A DNA stretch of 64,000 nt from Bog-473 sp963804055 (GTDB lineage: Bacteria > Actinomycetota > Acidimicrobiia > Acidimicrobiales > RAAP-2), in NCBI GenBank assembly GCA_963804055.1, contig CAWDOU010000013.1, positions 124,001-188,000 of the forward strand, in the 5' to 3' direction. Below the pieces are notes generated by a model that worked only from the letters and a program-made list of their open reading frames with translations, did no database searches and was not told the DNA's origin. Below, piece after piece: positions 52,342 through 61,480 of this stretch. Position 1 is the first letter of the stretch, and every line of letters starts with the position of its first letter. The position numbers were made by a program, and so were the translations under genes.

Positions 52342-52609
52342 CTGCGTCCCGGACCGTGCGCAGGTCCTCGAGGTCCTCGTCGTTGATGCGGAACCCCACC
52401 GTTCGTTCGCCCAGCTCCTCTTCCAGGGCTTCGACCAGCTCAATCAGGGCCAGCGAGTCGGCGTCGAGGTCCTCCACGAAGGAGGCGCCCTCGGTGATCG
52501 ACGACGGGTCCGTCTCGAGGATGTCGGCCAGCTGGTCCCGGATCAGCTCGAAGACCCCGTTGCGGTCAAGAGGGCCCTGATTGGTGTGGGTTTCGGCTGG
52601 CACGGGCAC
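52307..52609 (-). CDS. acpP: Acyl carrier protein
   Basis: 100 residues, with the phosphopantetheine serine in DLDADSLALIELVEALEEEL. N-terminal extension of ~17 residues precedes the usual start (FELIRDQLADILETDPS). GTG 52609 used; GTG 52603 also possible. Carries acyl chains for fatty acid synthesis; grouped with plsX and rpmF. Confidence 0.92.
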   Translation of the reverse strand: MPVPAETHTNQGPLDRNGVFELIRDQLADILETDPSSITEGASFVEDLDADSLALIELVEALEEELGERTVGFRINDEDLEDLRTVRDAVDYVYAKLEAG

Positions 52610-52663
52610 AGTGTACGTCCCGCCGGGCCGTAACCGCCCGTTTATGGCACTTGACCTGGTATT

Positions 52664-53713
52664 TTACGCCGGTTCGACCGTTCGGACGGCCGCCGCCACG
52701 TGGTCCGCCAACCCCCTCGTCGCGCATTCGTGCGCCACGAGGACGGCGTTCATCATGGCGGTTGCGTTGGAGGAGCCGTGGCTGATGACGCAGACCCCGT
52801 CGGTGCCGAGGAGCATGGCCCCGCCCGTGTTCTCGGGCTCGAATTCGGCGGCCACGGGCAGGAGGTGCGGGAGCAGGACCCCCGCCGCCTCGGCGGTGGC
52901 CTCGTCGGTCGAGAACACGCCCAGGAGGGTGTCGAAGAGGAAGCGCAGCGACCCCTCCAGCGCCTTGAGCGCCACGTTCCCCGTGAACCCGTCGGTCACG
53001 ATGACGTCGGCCGGGGAAGGCAGGAGGTCGCGGCCCTCGAGGTTCCCGATGAACTCGAACCCGTCCTCGCCCCCCGCGGCCACCCGGGCCGCCTCGACGA
53101 GCAGGCCGTGGGTCTCCTTGACGAGGGGTGTGCCCTTGGTCGGCTCCTCGCCGATGGAGAGCAACCCCACCGAGGGAGCGCGGGTGCCGAAGCGGGCGGA
53201 CACGTAGGCGGCGCCCATCTGGGCGAACTGCACGAGCATGGCGGGCGTGCACTCGGCGTTGGCACCGGCGTCGACCAGCACGGCCGGCGTCCGGCCGAGC
53301 CGCGGCAGCGGGGTGGCGATGCAGGGGCGCACCACGCCGGGCAGCCGGCCCATGCGCAGCAGGGCGGAGGCCATGGTGGCGCCGGTGTTGCCGGCCGACA
53401 CCATGGCGGCCGCCTTCCCGTCGCGGACGAGCTCGGCCGCCCGCACCAGGGAGGAGTCCTTCTTGCGGCGCACGCCGCCGGCGGGGTCCTCGTCCATGCC
53501 GATGACCTCGGTGCAGGGCAGGAGCTCGAGGCCCCGGGTGTCGCCCACCAGCGCGGGTGGGCCCACGAGGACGATGCCGATGCCGTGTTCCTCGAAGGCC
53601 CGCCGGGCCCCTTCGACGATCTCGCCGGGGGCCAGGTCCCCGCCCATGGCATCGACGGCCACGGGCAGCGTGGCCAGGGTCTCGGGGCTGGGACGCTCGC
53701 CCCGGCGACTCAA
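52664..53713 (-). CDS. plsX: Phosphate acyltransferase PlsX
   Basis: 349 residues. AVDAMGGDLAPGEIVEGA, SAGNTGATMA, IGEEPTKGTPLVKE and VTDGFTGNVALKALEGS are typical. Makes acyl-phosphate from acyl-ACP for phospholipid synthesis. TTG start at 53713, one base after the rpmF stop; homology begins LPVAVDAMGG, so a few N-terminal residues are uncertain. Confidence 0.94.
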   Translation of the reverse strand: MSRRGERPSPETLATLPVAVDAMGGDLAPGEIVEGARRAFEEHGIGIVLVGPPALVGDTRGLELLPCTEVIGMDEDPAGGVRRKKDSSLVRAAELVRDGKAAAMVSAGNTGATMASALLRMGRLPGVVRPCIATPLPRLGRTPAVLVDAGANAECTPAMLVQFAQMGAAYVSARFGTRAPSVGLLSIGEEPTKGTPLVKETHGLLVEAARVAAGGEDGFEFIGNLEGRDLLPSPADVIVTDGFTGNVALKALEGSLRFLFDTLLGVFSTDEATAEAAGVLLPHLLPVAAEFEPENTGGAMLLGTDGVCVISHGSSNATAMMNAVLVAHECATRGLADHVAAAVRTVEPA

Positions 53714-53714
53714 G

Positions 53715-53894
53715 TCAGTCGACCTCGACCGCTTGGCGTCCCTTGTACCAGCCGCAGCTGGGGCAGACCACGTGGGGCGTCTTGGAGGCCTGGCAGTGGG
53801 GGCACACGCTGCGGGGCGGGCGCTCCAGGCGCCAGGCCCCGGCCAGGTGACTGCGGCCCTTGGCCTTGGACTTCTTCTTCTTGGGGACGGCCAT
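53715..53894 (-). CDS. rpmF: 50S ribosomal protein L32
   Basis: 59 residues, too short for a long open frame but unmistakable. Starts MAVPKKKKSKAKGRSHLAG and carries a four-cysteine zinc ribbon: CPHC ... CPSC. Sits in the usual yceD-rpmF-plsX order. ATG at 53894; 68 bases downstream of the YceD-like gene. Confidence 0.95.
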   Translation of the reverse strand: MAVPKKKKSKAKGRSHLAGAWRLERPPRSVCPHCQASKTPHVVCPSCGWYKGRQAVEVD

Positions 53895-53962
53895 GGCGGG
53901 ACTCCAACGATCGATTCGGGCGCAGATGCGCTCTCGGACGGTGCCGGACCGGGGAGGACCGG

Positions 53963-54496
53963 CTACCGGAGCACGTCGAGATTAGCCCACCGGGGATCGC
54001 GTGGGGCAACGCAGCCACAGTCGCCCTCGTTGCGGTTGGCCCCGCACTGGGGGCAGAGGCCGGCGCAGTCCTCCCGGCACAGCGGTGCCATGGGCAGCTC
54101 GAGCACCACGGCGTCGCGGGCCAGCGGCCCCAGGTCGATGGTGTCGTCCACGATGGGGTAGAGGTCCTCGTCGGATGCCCGCGCCAGCGCCGCATCGGCG
54201 AAGCGCTCGTGCACGGGAATGCGCAGCTCGCCCGTGACGGGCTCGGCACAGCGCCGGCAGATGCCGGTCCAGGGCGCCGAGACCGTCCCGGCGACGTCGA
54301 TGCCGCCCTCGAACGGGGTCAGTGTCACGTCGACCTCTATCTCGGCGCCCGCCGGCACCACGCTGCGCCCCGGGTCGATCCCGGCCTCGTCGATCGGGCC
54401 GGCCTGGGCCACCTCGCCCCGCCTGACCTCGTGCAGGGGGTGCCCGGGTGCGCGGCGGAGCCGCGCCACATGGACCACGAAGGGATCGGCGCTCAT
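53963..54496 (-). CDS. YceD/DUF177 family protein
   Basis: 177 residues. Conserved PWTGICRRCAEPVTGELRIPVHERF and C-terminal MAPLCREDCAGLCPQCGANRN, with paired cysteines (metal or structural). The family accompanies rpmF and is linked to 23S rRNA accumulation in E. coli and plants. Starts ATG 54496, 13 bases after the coiled-coil gene. Confidence 0.92.
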   Translation of the reverse strand: MSADPFVVHVARLRRAPGHPLHEVRRGEVAQAGPIDEAGIDPGRSVVPAGAEIEVDVTLTPFEGGIDVAGTVSAPWTGICRRCAEPVTGELRIPVHERFADAALARASDEDLYPIVDDTIDLGPLARDAVVLELPMAPLCREDCAGLCPQCGANRNEGDCGCVAPRDPRWANLDVLR

Positions 54497-54509
54497 GGCG
54501 ACGGAACCA

Positions 54510-55073
54510 CTACGACTGGTCCTGGTCGAAGAAGCCGTCCTCCTCCGTCCCCGCCGCGGTGTCGACCGGTGTGGTGTCCAGGGTCGGGGCGGCCAGCCTG
54601 GCCCGTCCCGCCTGGACCGTCCGGGTGAGCCGGTCCAGGACGATCTCCATGCCGGCCAGCTTCGTGTCGACGAAGTCCTCTGCCCGGTGCCGCAGCGTCC
54701 GGGCCTCTTCGTTGGCGTCGTCGAGGATGCGCTGGGCCACCGAGTTGGCCTGGCGCACGATCTCGGTCCGTTGCACCATGTGCTCGGCCTGGGCCCGCAC
54801 GTCCTCCATGAGGGCCTCGGCCTCGCGGTTGCGCTCCGCCATGAACTCCTCGCGCTCGCGCAGCAGCCAGCGCGCCTGGCGCAGCTCGTCGGGCAGGCAC
54901 TCGATGGCGGCGTGCACCAGCGAGGTCACCTCGTCCCGCGAGACCATGACCGAGGAGGACAGCGGCATCGACTTGGCGACGGCCATGAGGTCCAGCAGTT
55001 GGTTCAGGATCGACTCGATGCCGACCTCTTCCACCGGCGGCTCGTCGTCGACGTCGAGGAACTGGTCGCTCAC
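54510..55073 (-). CDS. sepIVA: SepIVA/DivIVA-like coiled-coil protein
   Basis: 187 residues, largely coiled coil (LREREEFMAERNREAEALMEDVRAQAEHMVQRTEIVRQ). Its position beside coaD and the DUF177-rpmF genes, and the short acidic ends, match mycobacterial SepIVA, a septum and cell-envelope factor. Name is by context and pattern rather than close alignment. Overlaps coaD stop by 4 bases. Confidence 0.78.
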   Translation of the reverse strand: MSDQFLDVDDEPPVEEVGIESILNQLLDLMAVAKSMPLSSSVMVSRDEVTSLVHAAIECLPDELRQARWLLREREEFMAERNREAEALMEDVRAQAEHMVQRTEIVRQANSVAQRILDDANEEARTLRHRAEDFVDTKLAGMEIVLDRLTRTVQAGRARLAAPTLDTTPVDTAAGTEEDGFFDQDQS

Positions 55074-55573
55074 TCCTCGTCACCGCCCGGGGACCGGCCC
55101 TCGTACTTCGCCTGCAGGTGCTCCGCCACGACCTTGGGGACGAAGGCGGAGACGTCACCGCCGAAGCGGGCCACCTCACGGACGAGCTTGGAGGCGACGA
55201 AGGACCATTCGGGGCTGGTCGGGATGAAGATCGTCTCGACGCCCGAGAGGTGGTTGTTCATCTGGGCCATCTGCATCTCGGCCTCGAAGTCGGAGACCGC
55301 ACGCAACCCCCGCACGATCGCCGAGGCGCCGACGTCCCGGGCGACATTGACCAGCAGCGTCGCCACCGACACGATCCGCACGGACGGGAGGTGGGCCACC
55401 ACCTCTTCCAACATCTCCTGGCGCTCCTCGAGGTCGAAGAGCGCCGTGCTCTTCTGGGGGTTGCGCAGGGCGGCGACCACGACTTCGTCGAAGAGACGGC
55501 TGGCCCGTTCGACGATTTCGAGGTGCCCGTTGTGGAAGGGGTCGAACGATCCCGGGAAAAGCCCGACCTTCAC
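55070..55573 (-). CDS. coaD: Phosphopantetheine adenylyltransferase
   Basis: 167 residues. GSFDPFHNGHLEIVERA (nucleotidyltransferase HxGH motif), RGLRAVSDFEAEMQMAQMN and SSWSFVASKLVREV-like WSFVASKLVREVA. Fourth step of CoA synthesis. GTG start at 55573 overlaps rsmD stop. Confidence 0.96.
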   Translation of the reverse strand: MKVGLFPGSFDPFHNGHLEIVERASRLFDEVVVAALRNPQKSTALFDLEERQEMLEEVVAHLPSVRIVSVATLLVNVARDVGASAIVRGLRAVSDFEAEMQMAQMNNHLSGVETIFIPTSPEWSFVASKLVREVARFGGDVSAFVPKVVAEHLQAKYEGRSPGGDEE

Positions 55574-56106
55574 GAACCGTCACCGTTGCGATGAGCCACG
55601 GTCACGAGCGTACCGCCGTACCGGCGCTCTCTCGCGACCACCCAGGCCTCGGGCAGCACAATGGGCATCGCCGATTCCATGACGACGGTGTCCGCCCGCA
55701 GCGCGCCGAGCAGTGCCGGCCACTCCTCGAAGTCGTAGGGCGGATCGCACAGGGCGACGTCGAACGGCCCGGCCGCCGCGGACGCCAACCACCCGGGGAG
55801 CGCGGCCCGCACCAGCGTCGCCGGCTCCTCGGCGAGCCCGACCGCGGCAAGGTTCTGGCGGACGGCGGCCAACGCGTCGGGATTCAGGTCGACGAAGGTG
55901 GACGACGCCGCCCCCCGGGAAAGCGCCTCGACCCCGAGCGCGCCACTGCCGCAGAACAGGTCGACCACGGTGAGGCCCTCGACGCCGCCCCGGGAGCCGA
56001 GGATGTCGAAGATGGCCTCGCGCACCCGGTCCGAGGTCGGTCGGACCGAGGCCGGCAGCTTGGCCGGCAGCCGACGCCCACGGCTCCGGCCTCCGATGAC
56101 CCGCAT
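55570..56106 (-). CDS. rsmD: 16S rRNA (guanine966-N2)-methyltransferase
   Basis: 178 residues. RVIGGRSRGRRL start, RPTSDRVREAIFDIL, SAM loop DLFCGSGALGVEALSRGA and catalytic DPPYDFE. ATG 56106 is the natural start; the in-frame extension crosses the GC repeat and is rejected. Coupled to coaD. Confidence 0.94.
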   Translation of the reverse strand: MRVIGGRSRGRRLPAKLPASVRPTSDRVREAIFDILGSRGGVEGLTVVDLFCGSGALGVEALSRGAASSTFVDLNPDALAAVRQNLAAVGLAEEPATLVRAALPGWLASAAAGPFDVALCDPPYDFEEWPALLGALRADTVVMESAMPIVLPEAWVVARERRYGGTLVTVAHRNGDGS

Positions 56107-56140
56107 CGCGCTCACCCTACGGCGCAGCGGTGCGGCGTCG

Positions 56141-56215
56141 GCTCGGACAGCGGGCCGGCTCGGACAGCGGGCTCGGACAGCGGGCCGGCTCGGGCGACGG
56201 GCCGGCTCGGGCAAC
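56141..56215. repeat. GC-rich 17-base tandem repeat between recG and rsmD
   Basis: Units of GCTCGGACAGCGGGCCG at 56141-56157 and 56171-56187, a 13-base short unit at 56158-56170, then variants (GCTCGGGCGACGGGCCG, 56188-56204) and a partial copy. Lies in the 114-base recG-rsmD gap. Confidence 0.75.
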
Positions 56216-56220
56216 CCCGG

Positions 56221-58377
56221 TCAACTCTTGAAGAGGTATTCCTCCTCGTCCGCGCTGAGCAGCAGCCCCACCTCGTCGGCCAGGTCGGCGTGCGCCTGCA
56301 GTTGGGGGTCCTCCTCCACCATCGTCTCGGCCACGCGGCGCGCCTCCTCCAGGAGCTCCATGTCGCCGGCGTCGCTCAGCGAGGCCAGGCGCAGGTCGCT
56401 CTGCCCCTTCTGCCGGGCCCCGAGGAGGGTGCCCTCGCCGCGGACGCGCAGGTCCGCCTCGGCCAAGGCGAAGCCGTCGGTCGACCCGGCCACCGCCGTC
56501 AGGCGCTCGTTGCCGTCCTCCCCGCCCAGCAGGTAGCACCAGCTCGGCGTGCCGCCGCGGCCGACCCGGCCGCGCAGCTGGTGCAACTGCGCGATGCCGA
56601 AGCGGTCGGCGCTCTCGACCACCATGACCGTGGCCTCAGGGACGTCGACGCCGACCTCAATCACGGTGGTGGCGACCAGGACGTCGAGCTCGCCCGCCCG
56701 GAAGCGGTCCATGACCTCCTCGCGGGCGGCGGCCGCCATCTGGCCGTGCATGAGGCCGACGCGCAGCCCCGCCAGCTCCCCCGCCGTCAGCCGCTCGAAC
56801 TCCTCGGTGGCCGACTTGGCCTCGACCCGCAGCGAGTCGCTGACCAAGGGGCAGACCACGAAGGCCCGGTGCCCGGGCGCCACCTCGCTGCGCACCCGGT
56901 CCCAGGCCGGCCTGTCCGCGCCGGGCGCGTCGCCCGGGAGCCATTCGGTCGTCACGGGCTGCCGGCCCGGCGGCAGCTCGTCGAGCGTGGTCAGGTCGAG
57001 GTCGCCGAAGGTCACCATGGCCGCCGTCCGTGGGATCGGCGTCGCGGTCATCACCAACAGGTCGGGGTCACCGTCGGCGCCCTTGGCGCGCAGGGTGGCC
57101 CGCTGCTCCACGCCGAAGCGGTGCTGCTCGTCGATCACCACCGCACCGAGCGATCCGAACGCCACCTCCTCGGTCAGCAGCGCGTGCGTCCCCACGACGA
57201 TGCCGACGGCGCCCGAGGCCAGGCCTTCGAGCACAGACGTGCGCGCCTTGCCCTTCACCCGGCTGGTCAAGAGCTCCACGCGCACCTCGCCACCGCCCAT
57301 GCCGCCGGGGCCCTCCAGCTCGCCCAGCAGGGCGCGCACGGCCGAGAAGTGCTGTTCGGCCAGCACTTCGGTCGGCACCATCAGGGCGCCCTGGTGCCCG
57401 CTCTGCACCGCGGCCAGCAGGGCCGCCAACGCGACGACGGTCTTGCCCGAGCCGACGTCGCCCTGCAAGAGGCGGTGCATGGGGAACGGCCCGGCCATGT
57501 CGGCCACGATCACGGCCAGGGCGCGGCGCTGGGCCTTCGTGAGCTCGTAGGGCAGGCCGGCCAGGAACCGCGCCACCAGCGTGTCGCTCACCCCTCCCGT
57601 GACCTCGCGGGGCGAGACGGCGTGGTGCAGGGCGCGGGCGTTGACCTCGAAGGCCCGTCGTCGCAGCACGAGGGCCAGCTGCAGGCGGAAGAGCTCGTCG
57701 AAGACCAGCCGCCGACGGGCGGGCCCGACCACATCGAGCGACTCGGGCGCGTGGATGGCCCGGAAGGCGTCCGTGCGGTCCCACAGGTCGATGGAGTCGC
57801 GCCACGTCACGGGGAGCGGGTCCGCGAATTCGCCGGCGCGCTCGAGGGCCTCCGTCACGAACTCGCCGATCTCCCACGACGTCAGGCCCACCTTGGCCGA
57901 GGCCGGGTACACCGGCAGGATCCGCAGCGTCCGTCGCCCGGGCGTCACGCCGGCCACCACGTCGACCACGGGGTTGGTCAGCTGACGGGCGCCCCTGTAC
58001 TCGGTCACCTTCCCGAAGAAGATCGCCTCGGTGCCGGCCTCGAGCTGCTTGGCCCGCCAGGGCTGGTTGAAGAACACGATCTTGAGCCGGCCGGTGCCGT
58101 CGCGCACGACGACGTCGACCACGGCCCGACCCGTGCGGGCCCGCCGGGCGCTGGCCGACTGCACCGTGGCCAGTACGGCCGCCTCGTCGCCGACCTGCAG
58201 GTCCGACACGTCGGCCTGGCGGGTGCGGTCGATGTACCGGCGGGGGTAGGTGGTCAGCAGGTCGAGGACCGACTCCACGCCGAACTCGGCCAGCCGCCCG
58301 GCCTTGCGCTCGGACACCGACTCGAGCACGGACACGTCCCGCAGGCTCAGGTCGCTGAGTGTGCGGCCGTTACTCAA
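56221..58377 (-). CDS. recG: ATP-dependent DNA helicase RecG
   Basis: 718 residues. N-terminal wedge domain (TYPRRYIDRTRQADVSDLQVGD), helicase motifs GDVGSGKTVVALAAL (I), VIDEQHRFGVEQR (II), MTATPIPRTAAM (III) and QLRGRVGRGG (VI). Branch-migrates stalled forks. TTG start at 58377 overlaps the fakA-like stop by 8 bases. Confidence 0.95.
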   Translation of the reverse strand: MSNGRTLSDLSLRDVSVLESVSERKAGRLAEFGVESVLDLLTTYPRRYIDRTRQADVSDLQVGDEAAVLATVQSASARRARTGRAVVDVVVRDGTGRLKIVFFNQPWRAKQLEAGTEAIFFGKVTEYRGARQLTNPVVDVVAGVTPGRRTLRILPVYPASAKVGLTSWEIGEFVTEALERAGEFADPLPVTWRDSIDLWDRTDAFRAIHAPESLDVVGPARRRLVFDELFRLQLALVLRRRAFEVNARALHHAVSPREVTGGVSDTLVARFLAGLPYELTKAQRRALAVIVADMAGPFPMHRLLQGDVGSGKTVVALAALLAAVQSGHQGALMVPTEVLAEQHFSAVRALLGELEGPGGMGGGEVRVELLTSRVKGKARTSVLEGLASGAVGIVVGTHALLTEEVAFGSLGAVVIDEQHRFGVEQRATLRAKGADGDPDLLVMTATPIPRTAAMVTFGDLDLTTLDELPPGRQPVTTEWLPGDAPGADRPAWDRVRSEVAPGHRAFVVCPLVSDSLRVEAKSATEEFERLTAGELAGLRVGLMHGQMAAAAREEVMDRFRAGELDVLVATTVIEVGVDVPEATVMVVESADRFGIAQLHQLRGRVGRGGTPSWCYLLGGEDGNERLTAVAGSTDGFALAEADLRVRGEGTLLGARQKGQSDLRLASLSDAGDMELLEEARRVAETMVEEDPQLQAHADLADEVGLLLSADEEEYLFKS

Positions 58378-60055
58378 TCCCCAACAGGTACGGGTAGAGA
58401 GGCTGGCCGCCCTGGTGCACCTCGAGCGCGACGTCGGGGAATTCCTCGGAGAGCCACTCCTCTATGCGCCTCGTGTCGGCGACGCGCGCGCCCTCCCCCT
58501 CAATGAGGGTGACGAGCTCGTGCGTCGGGTTGAGCAGGCGGCTCAACAGCAGGCGGGTGCACACGACGATGTTGTCGGACACGGCCACCACGCCGTCACG
58601 CGAGACCCCGATGAAGTCACCCTTGTGCACCTCGCCGGCATCGGTCGTCGTGTCCCGCACGGCCCGCGTCACCTCCGCCGGGACGACGCGGCCGGCCGAC
58701 TCGGACATGGAGGCCACGTTGGCGTCGGCCCCGGCGGCCGGGTCGTACGCCAGCAGCGCGGCGAAGCCCTCGACGATGGAGCCGGTCGCCACCACCCGGA
58801 CCGTCTTGTCGCACAGCGCGTCCACCTGGTCGGCCACGGGCCGGATGTTCTTGTTGTTGGGCAGGATCACCACCTGGTCGGATCCCACGGACTCGACCGC
58901 CTTGACCAGGTCGGCCGTGGCCGGGTTCATCGTCTGGCCACCCACCACCAGGTGGTGCACGCCGAGGGAGCGGAAGATGCGCCCGATGCCGTCGCCCGAG
59001 ACGACCGCCACCACGCTGGTGGTGGGCGGCGGCCCCGCGCCCTCGGTGCTGGGGCCCGCCCCGGGTGCGCCCACGCTCTCGCGCACCCAGCGCTCCTCTT
59101 CCATCTGATCGTCGAGGTCCGTCACCCTGATTCGGTACGGTCGCCCGGCGTCGACGCCCGCCTCAATGGCGGCTCCGATGTCGTTGGTGTGGATGTGGCA
59201 GTTCCAGAGGCCGTCCCCGCCGACCACGACGATGGAGTCACCGACGCCGGCCCAGACCTCCTTGAAGGCCTCAATGGAATCGTCGGGCGCGTGCAGGAAG
59301 TACATGACCTCGTAGCGCAGGTCCCCCACCGAATGGGCCTCGCCGCCGACCCCGTCGTGGCCCGGCCCGCCGGCCGTCGCCGCGCCGTTGAGGCCGCTCA
59401 GGTCCGGGGCGTCCACCCCCGAGGGCTCGGGCAGGGGCCGGCCGTCGAGGACGAGCAGGAAGGCGTCGAGCAGGAGGAGGAAGCCGCTGCCGCCGGCATC
59501 GACCACGCCGGCCTGCGCCAGGACGGGCAGCATCTCCGGGGTGCGGGCCAGGGCGTCGGCCGCCTCCCCGCGGGCGCTCTCCACCACGCCGACCAGATCG
59601 GACCCCGCCCCCGCCCCCGCCGCGGCGGCGGAGGCCACCGTGAGGATCGTGCCCTCGACGGGCCGCACGACAGCCCGCCGGGCCAGCTCGGAGGCGTGGC
59701 CGAGGGCGTCCACCAGGACGTCGGGGCCCACGCCGCCCTCCCCGGCCGCGGCCATTTGCTCGCTCATGCCGCGCAGGAGCTGGGAGAGGATCACGCCCGA
59801 GTTCCCCCGGGCACCCATGAGGGACCCGTGGCCGATGGCCTTGCACACCTCGGGCAGCCCGGCCCCGGCGTCCACGCCCTTGAGCTCGTCGACCACCGCT
59901 TCGAGCGTGAGGGCCATGTTGGTGCCCGTGTCCCCGTCGGGCACCGGGTAGACGTTGAGACGGTTGATATCGGCCTGGTGCATGCGCAGGGCGTCCCGGT
60001 AGCCCCCCATCACGGCGCGGAGATCGTCGGCGCCGAGCGTCGCCGGGGAGGTCAT
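58370..60055 (-). CDS. DAK2-domain fatty acid kinase-like protein
   Basis: 561 residues. N-terminal DAK2 domain: INRLNVYPVPDGDTGTNMALTLEA, GARGNSGVILSQLLRGM and VVDAGGSGFLLLLDAF; middle and C-terminal domains as in FakA/YloV. FakA phosphorylates fatty acids held by FakB (DegV); no FakB is in the window. Standard place upstream of recG and opposite rpmB. Confidence 0.9.
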   Translation of the reverse strand: MTSPATLGADDLRAVMGGYRDALRMHQADINRLNVYPVPDGDTGTNMALTLEAVVDELKGVDAGAGLPEVCKAIGHGSLMGARGNSGVILSQLLRGMSEQMAAAGEGGVGPDVLVDALGHASELARRAVVRPVEGTILTVASAAAAGAGAGSDLVGVVESARGEAADALARTPEMLPVLAQAGVVDAGGSGFLLLLDAFLLVLDGRPLPEPSGVDAPDLSGLNGAATAGGPGHDGVGGEAHSVGDLRYEVMYFLHAPDDSIEAFKEVWAGVGDSIVVVGGDGLWNCHIHTNDIGAAIEAGVDAGRPYRIRVTDLDDQMEEERWVRESVGAPGAGPSTEGAGPPPTTSVVAVVSGDGIGRIFRSLGVHHLVVGGQTMNPATADLVKAVESVGSDQVVILPNNKNIRPVADQVDALCDKTVRVVATGSIVEGFAALLAYDPAAGADANVASMSESAGRVVPAEVTRAVRDTTTDAGEVHKGDFIGVSRDGVVAVSDNIVVCTRLLLSRLLNPTHELVTLIEGEGARVADTRRIEEWLSEEFPDVALEVHQGGQPLYPYLLGIE

Positions 60056-60070
60056 GGCTTGGGATGCTAA

Positions 60071-60090
60071 CCTTCACCCGTTCGTGAAGG
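60071..60090. promoter_or_regulatory. Inverted repeat in the rpmB / fakA-like divergent gap
   Basis: CCTTCAC (60071-60077) and GTGAAGG (60084-60090) around a 6-base centre, in the 81-base gap between divergent starts. Spacing suits a dimeric operator acting on either gene; it could also be an RNA hairpin. A lipid-responsive regulator would fit the kinase gene (inference). Confidence 0.35.
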
Positions 60091-60136
60091 CCTGCGTGGT
60101 CCGTCGACCGCGGCCTCCCCCCAGGAAGGTTCTCCA

Positions 60137-60358
60137 ATGGCAGCAGTGTGCGATATCTGTGGCAAGAAGCCCTCGTTCGGCATGAACGTGAGCCACTCCC
60201 ACCGTCGCACCAAGCGACGCTGGAACCCCAACGTGCAACGGGTGCGCGCCCTGGTGGACGGCGCACCCAAGCGGTTGCACGTCTGCACCTCGTGCATCCG
60301 GGCCGGCAAGGTGACCAAGCCCCTGCGCCGGACGCACCAGCCCAGCTCCTCGAGCTAG
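60137..60358 (+). CDS. rpmB: 50S ribosomal protein L28
   Basis: 73 residues. MAAVCDICGKKPSFGMNVSHSHRRTKRRWNPN and LHVCTSCIRAGKV, with both CxxC pairs kept (zinc form). Ribosome-binding site AGGAAGG upstream. Common neighbour of thiL and the DAK2 gene. Confidence 0.95.
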   Translation: MAAVCDICGKKPSFGMNVSHSHRRTKRRWNPNVQRVRALVDGAPKRLHVCTSCIRAGKVTKPLRRTHQPSSSS

Positions 60359-60373
60359 GTGTACCCGGGCCCA

Positions 60374-60389
60374 CCCGGCGTCGGCCGGG
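60374..60389. terminator. GC hairpin after rpmB
   Basis: CCCGGC (60374-60379), four-base loop, GCCGGG (60384-60389). It is 15 bases after the rpmB stop and before the convergent thiL stop. No T-tract, so only a candidate terminator. Confidence 0.35.
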
Positions 60390-60449
60390 AGAACGGGTCC
60401 CACGGGTTGCCGCTCCGGACGGGGCCGCCTTCGGCCTCCCCGCGTCGGC

Positions 60450-61394
60450 CTATCCGACCCGGTGCTGCCAGCCCATCCGTTCGAGCGGGTGGCCCCGGAG
60501 CGTTCGCCGAGCGACCTCGGAGACGATGGTCCCGATGACGACGGGATGCCCGAGACCCTCGGACGCGAAGCGGGCCGCGAGGACGCCCGCGTCGCGGGGA
60601 CGCAGGGCGACGATCAGCTCGTAGTCCTCGCCACCGCCCAGCGCCTCGTCCTCGGTGGCCCCGTCCGCCACGGGGACCGCGGCCAGCTCGAACCCGACCC
60701 CGGACGCATCGGCCAGCCGGTGCAGGTCGAGCGCCAGCCCGTCGGAGACGTCGATCATGGCGTGAGCCCCGCCCGAGCGGGCCGACGCGCCTTCCCGCAG
60801 GCGCGCCACGGGCCGCCGGTAGGCGGCCACCGCGTCGGAAGATCCGCTCCCGTTGCCGGCACGCAACTCCCGGAGCCCCGCCGCCGAGCCGCCGCAGGGA
60901 CCGGTGACGAGCACCACGTCGCCCGGCCGGGCCCCGGATCGCCCGACGGGGGCTGGCCCGCCCTCCTCGACGGTCCCCAGGACCGTCACCGCCACGACGA
61001 GCTCGCCCCCGCCCGACAGGTCCCCCCCGACCACCGGGCAGCGGGTGGCGGCCGACGCCTCGGCCACGCCCTCCATGACGCCCAGCGCCAGCGCACCCTC
61101 GCCCGACCCTCCGGGCACGCAGAGCGCCACCAGCGCGGCCAGGGGCGACGCCCCCATGGCGGCCAGGTCACTCAACGCGCCCATCAACGCCTTCCATCCC
61201 GCATCACCGGGGCTGCAGAGGGAGAGGTCGACGTGGACGCCCTCCACGACACTGTCGACCGACGCCAACAGCGGCGGGGCACCGGGCAGGTCCAGCAGGG
61301 CGGCGTCGTCCCGCCGGCCGAACGCCTCGATTCCGTTTCCGAGCATGCCTCGGATACGCTGGAGCACCTCGTCTTCGTCGACGGGACGTGTCAT
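60450..61394 (-). CDS. thiL: Thiamine-monophosphate kinase
   Basis: 314 residues. RRDDAALLDLP and SVDSVVEGVHVDLSL (metal/ATP sites), MGASPLAALVALCVP, GDLSGGGELVVAVTVLG and DVSDGLALDLHRLADASGVG. Phosphorylates TMP to thiamine pyrophosphate. ATG 61394 used; upstream codons lack homology. Confidence 0.94.
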   Translation of the reverse strand: MTRPVDEDEVLQRIRGMLGNGIEAFGRRDDAALLDLPGAPPLLASVDSVVEGVHVDLSLCSPGDAGWKALMGALSDLAAMGASPLAALVALCVPGGSGEGALALGVMEGVAEASAATRCPVVGGDLSGGGELVVAVTVLGTVEEGGPAPVGRSGARPGDVVLVTGPCGGSAAGLRELRAGNGSGSSDAVAAYRRPVARLREGASARSGGAHAMIDVSDGLALDLHRLADASGVGFELAAVPVADGATEDEALGGGEDYELIVALRPRDAGVLAARFASEGLGHPVVIGTIVSEVARRTLRGHPLERMGWQHRVG

Positions 61395-61480
61395 GTGCCC
61401 AGGTTTGGGGGATCCCACGTCACATGCCTAGCATTGGACCCCACCGAAACAGGCCGGACGAAGGAGCAGATCCCCCCGAT
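61395..61480. promoter_or_regulatory. Divergent region between thiL and pckG
   Basis: 86 bases. AAGGAG upstream of the pckG ATG lies rather far (about 15 bases) from the start. No operator seen. Confidence 0.3.
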
